From Nocardia vermiculata NBRC 100427 (lineage in GTDB: Bacteria > Actinomycetota > Actinomycetes > Mycobacteriales > Mycobacteriaceae), in contig NZ_BDCA01000001.1 in assembly GCF_001613265.1 (NCBI RefSeq), positions 720,252-784,251 of the forward strand: 64,000 nt of DNA, read 5' to 3'. Under the pieces are notes generated by a model. It ran no database searches and was not told where the DNA came from. It saw nothing but the letters and a program-made list of their open reading frames with translations. Shown here piece after piece: positions 63,001 to 64,000 of the stretch; position 1 is the stretch's first letter; each line of letters opens with the position of its first letter. The translations under genes were made by a program, and so were the position numbers.

Positions 63001-64000
63001 TGCTTCATCGCCTGCTGCCGCCACCAGTTCGCCTGGGCGGCAACGGCACTGCCGGTCCCCGCATAGCCCGCGATGCGCTCATCGCTCGATGCGGCGTCGA
63101 CGTCGAGCCACAGTGCGGCCAGATCCTCGCGGGCGGTGGCCCAGCGGTCGTCGATCAGGACCGCCTTGCGGGCGTCGAAGGCCGGAGCGACCAGCCGCGG
63201 CCAGTCCGAACCCAGCTCGGCCGACACCAGGTCGACCAGGGTTTCCTCGGTGGTCTCCGGTGCGGACACCTGATCGGTCAGGCCCAGCTGTTCCAGCACC
63301 ACCCGTGCGGCGTTGGCCAGCACACCGTCGCGGCCGGTGATCTGCTCGGTGAATTCGCCGAGCGCGGCCGCATCCACGGTGGCACCGCCACCGCCGCCGG
63401 CACTCGGCAGTGCCACGCTCACGCCACGGCGCGCAGCCACGGCCTGCACGGCCGCGTCGATCGCCGCGTCCACCGCGGCACCGTCACCGAGCGCACCGCC
63501 GACCAGTCCGCCGAGGTCACCGCCACGCACGCTCGAACCCTCGCGGGTGCCGAGCGAGACCTCCGCGGTGACGTGGTTGGCCCAGCCGTCGCCGAGTTCC
63601 CAGACCTTGGTGACCCGGTCGGTGATGGCAGCGGGCCGTTTACCGGACGGGCCGAACACCTTGCGCAGGTGATCGCCGATGGCATCCGACAGCACCGAAC
63701 CGAACGGCTTGTAGGTCCGGGCCAGCCGGTCGACGGTGGCCGACAACGCGCCCATATCGGCATCGGCGGCGCCGTCGATGGCACCGAGCGACAGCTCCGA
63801 GCCGAGGTCGACCAGCAGTTGGTTGCGGCGTGAGGACACACCGTCGCACAGCGCCTCGATGGTGTCGACCGGGCCGATCTGATCCAGGCGGAGCTTGGTC
63901 CACAGCGCGATCAGCACCCGGGTGGCATCGGCCGCGCTGAACGGGATGTCGTCGGGGCGCGGTCCGCCCGCGGCGGCGGGGGCCGGAGCGGGAGCGGGAG
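60018..64000 (-). CDS. fas: FAS-I multifunctional fatty acid synthase, C-terminal part (cut by window edge)
   Basis: About 1327 residues are visible and the gene runs off the right edge. The fragment opens with an Ala/Pro linker, then the ACP region (DTIEALCDGVSSRRNQLL; one of the two serines is the likely phosphopantetheine site), the ketoreductase (AVITGASKGSIAASIAGRLL) and the ketosynthase (PVAACATAAVSVEEG, nucleophile Cys; SKHDTSTAANDPNE; QKSLTGHAKGGAAAFQ). Domain order is that of actinobacterial FAS-I, which makes C16-C26 acyl-CoAs for membrane lipids and mycolic acids. Stop TAG at 60018. Confidence 0.97.
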   Translation of the reverse strand, partial: PAPAPAPAAAGGPRPDDIPFSAADATRVLIALWTKLRLDQIGPVDTIEALCDGVSSRRNQLLVDLGSELSLGAIDGAADADMGALSATVDRLARTYKPFGSVLSDAIGDHLRKVFGPSGKRPAAITDRVTKVWELGDGWANHVTAEVSLGTREGSSVRGGDLGGLVGGALGDGAAVDAAIDAAVQAVAARRGVSVALPSAGGGGGATVDAAALGEFTEQITGRDGVLANAARVVLEQLGLTDQVSAPETTEETLVDLVSAELGSDWPRLVAPAFDARKAVLIDDRWATAREDLAALWLDVDAASSDERIAGYAGTGSAVAAQANWWRQQAMKQARSVLAGTYERIAHVAADTADEGSWASDTAVITGASKGSIAASIAGRLLGGGATVIVTTSRLDDARLAFYKQLYREHARAGAALWVVPANMASYADMDALIEWVGNEQIDNAGGAKVLVKPAMTPTLLLPFAAPRVAGDLADAGARAEMEMRVLLWSVERLIGGLSGLGADHDVDAKLHVVLPGSPNRGMFGGDGAYGEAKAALDAVIAKWRVEKSWAERVTLVHAMIGWVRGTGLMGHNDPLVSAVEQAGVQTWSTEAMADELLKWCTARARAVTTSGPQQIDLTGGLAGAKLDLAALAEGAEREPEADAADERGTIAALPVPPTLTSALPTPEWGTVTADLADMVVIVGAGELGPYGSARTRFEMEVADELSAAGVLELAWTTGLVTWENDPKPGWYDTESGDYVEESDLAERYHDTVVERCGIRRYGDDGAMLDNTSPLLTSVFLDRDLSFVVNSETEARAFHAADPEHTVINPVADSSDWQVIRQAGTEIRVPRKAKLSRTVGGQIPQGWDPTRWGISADMASSVDRVALWNIVCTVDAFLSSGFSPAELMSWVHPAMVTNTQGTGMGGMSSMRSLYIDNLLGEPHANDILQEALPNVALAHVVQSYVGSYGGMIHPVAACATAAVSVEEGVDKIRLGKAEVVVAGGYDDLGIEGIVGFGNMSATADSAAMSAKGISDRYFSRANDRRRGGFVESQGGGTVLLARGDVAAEFGLPVLGVVAFAQSFADGVHTSIPAPGLGALGAGRGGAESRLAADLRKLGVTPDEIAVISKHDTSTAANDPNESELHERLAGALGRSEGAPMFVVSQKSLTGHAKGGAAAFQLIGLCQVLEEGVVPPNRSLDCVDEKMADYPHLVWPRQPLRFGDRFALKAGLVTSLGFGHVSGLVAVVHPQAFVEALDPARRDAYLDQAQQRRLAGRQRLVEAMCGGEPLYERPADRRLGGDGTPAEKSRQLEADVLLSDQARLGEQGLYLAHGGCGTGELAGEASE

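Noticed and set aside
59550..63833. Very long open frame on the plus strand opposite fas (over 1,400 codons)
   Set aside because: It is the antisense shadow of FAS-I in high-GC DNA; the minus strand has clear ACP, KR and KS motifs, while the plus frame reads as low-complexity Arg/His/Gly-rich sequence.

Overview
The window is high-GC actinobacterial DNA from a mycolic-acid-containing genus, most likely Nocardia, with Rhodococcus or Gordonia as alternatives. Support comes from FAS-I with a separate AcpS at the right edge, a DesA3-type desaturase with its reductase, a homologue of the mycolate reductase CmrA, a mycobacterial-type lipoprotein L,D-transpeptidase, and a right-hand gene order (cmrA, orn, tRNA-His, ldtB, tRNA-Lys, DUF3618, bcp, acpS, fas) that resembles what I recall of M. 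tuberculosis Rv2509 to Rv2524c. All names rest on reading motifs by eye; no database was searched.

Bases 1-31,300 form a catabolic island: a P450 (cut by the left edge), a CxxHxxC ferredoxin, a Rieske oxygenase, an F420-type LLM oxidoreductase, two aldehyde dehydrogenases, an alcohol dehydrogenase, two SDRs, a thiolase, a cysteine-less thiolase paired with a DUF35 protein, a double CaiB-type CoA transferase, an indolepyruvate:ferredoxin oxidoreductase, a tandem EthD protein, an FAD disulfide-type oxidoreductase, small SnoaL-like proteins and six amidohydrolase-superfamily enzymes. The genes lie in many short divergent units. Most of the promoter gaps carry one 14-bp palindrome, AGTAAGTACTTACT, or a close variant, so the island looks like a single regulon. 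The embedded TetR at 5424 is the natural candidate repressor. The substrate cannot be read from the sequence. Oxygenases, CoA transfer, a probable retro-aldol or thiolytic step and aldehyde oxidation suit a CoA-dependent pathway for a bulky alicyclic, aromatic or terpenoid-like compound.

Bases 31,300-44,100 are mixed chromosomal genes: a DUF445 membrane protein, tRNA-Gly, a previously hidden 38-codon gene with an internal peptide repeat, a DUF4254 protein, the desaturase operon with a divergent TetR, a PadR regulator with an almost textbook 15-bp inverted-repeat operator ahead of an old-yellow-enzyme/dienoyl-CoA reductase, a VOC protein, the CmrA-like SDR and a DAP-decarboxylase-like enzyme.

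Bases 44,100-64,000 are the conserved cell-envelope and lipid block. Orn and tRNA-His are followed by an exported protein; then ldtB lies head-to-tail with a DUF4178-DUF4247-DUF350-spermidine-synthase-like operon. Downstream of tRNA-Lys, 50,530-54,300 is a graveyard of frameshifted genes (integrative-element membrane protein, PH-like, TetR, PaaX) around one intact TetR/deazaflavin-oxidoreductase pair with twin operators. The backbone then resumes with pirin, an excalibur protein, DUF3618, Bcp, a membrane Hsp70-like protein, a TetR, AcpS and the C-terminal part of FAS-I (ACP, KR, KS), which runs off the right edge.
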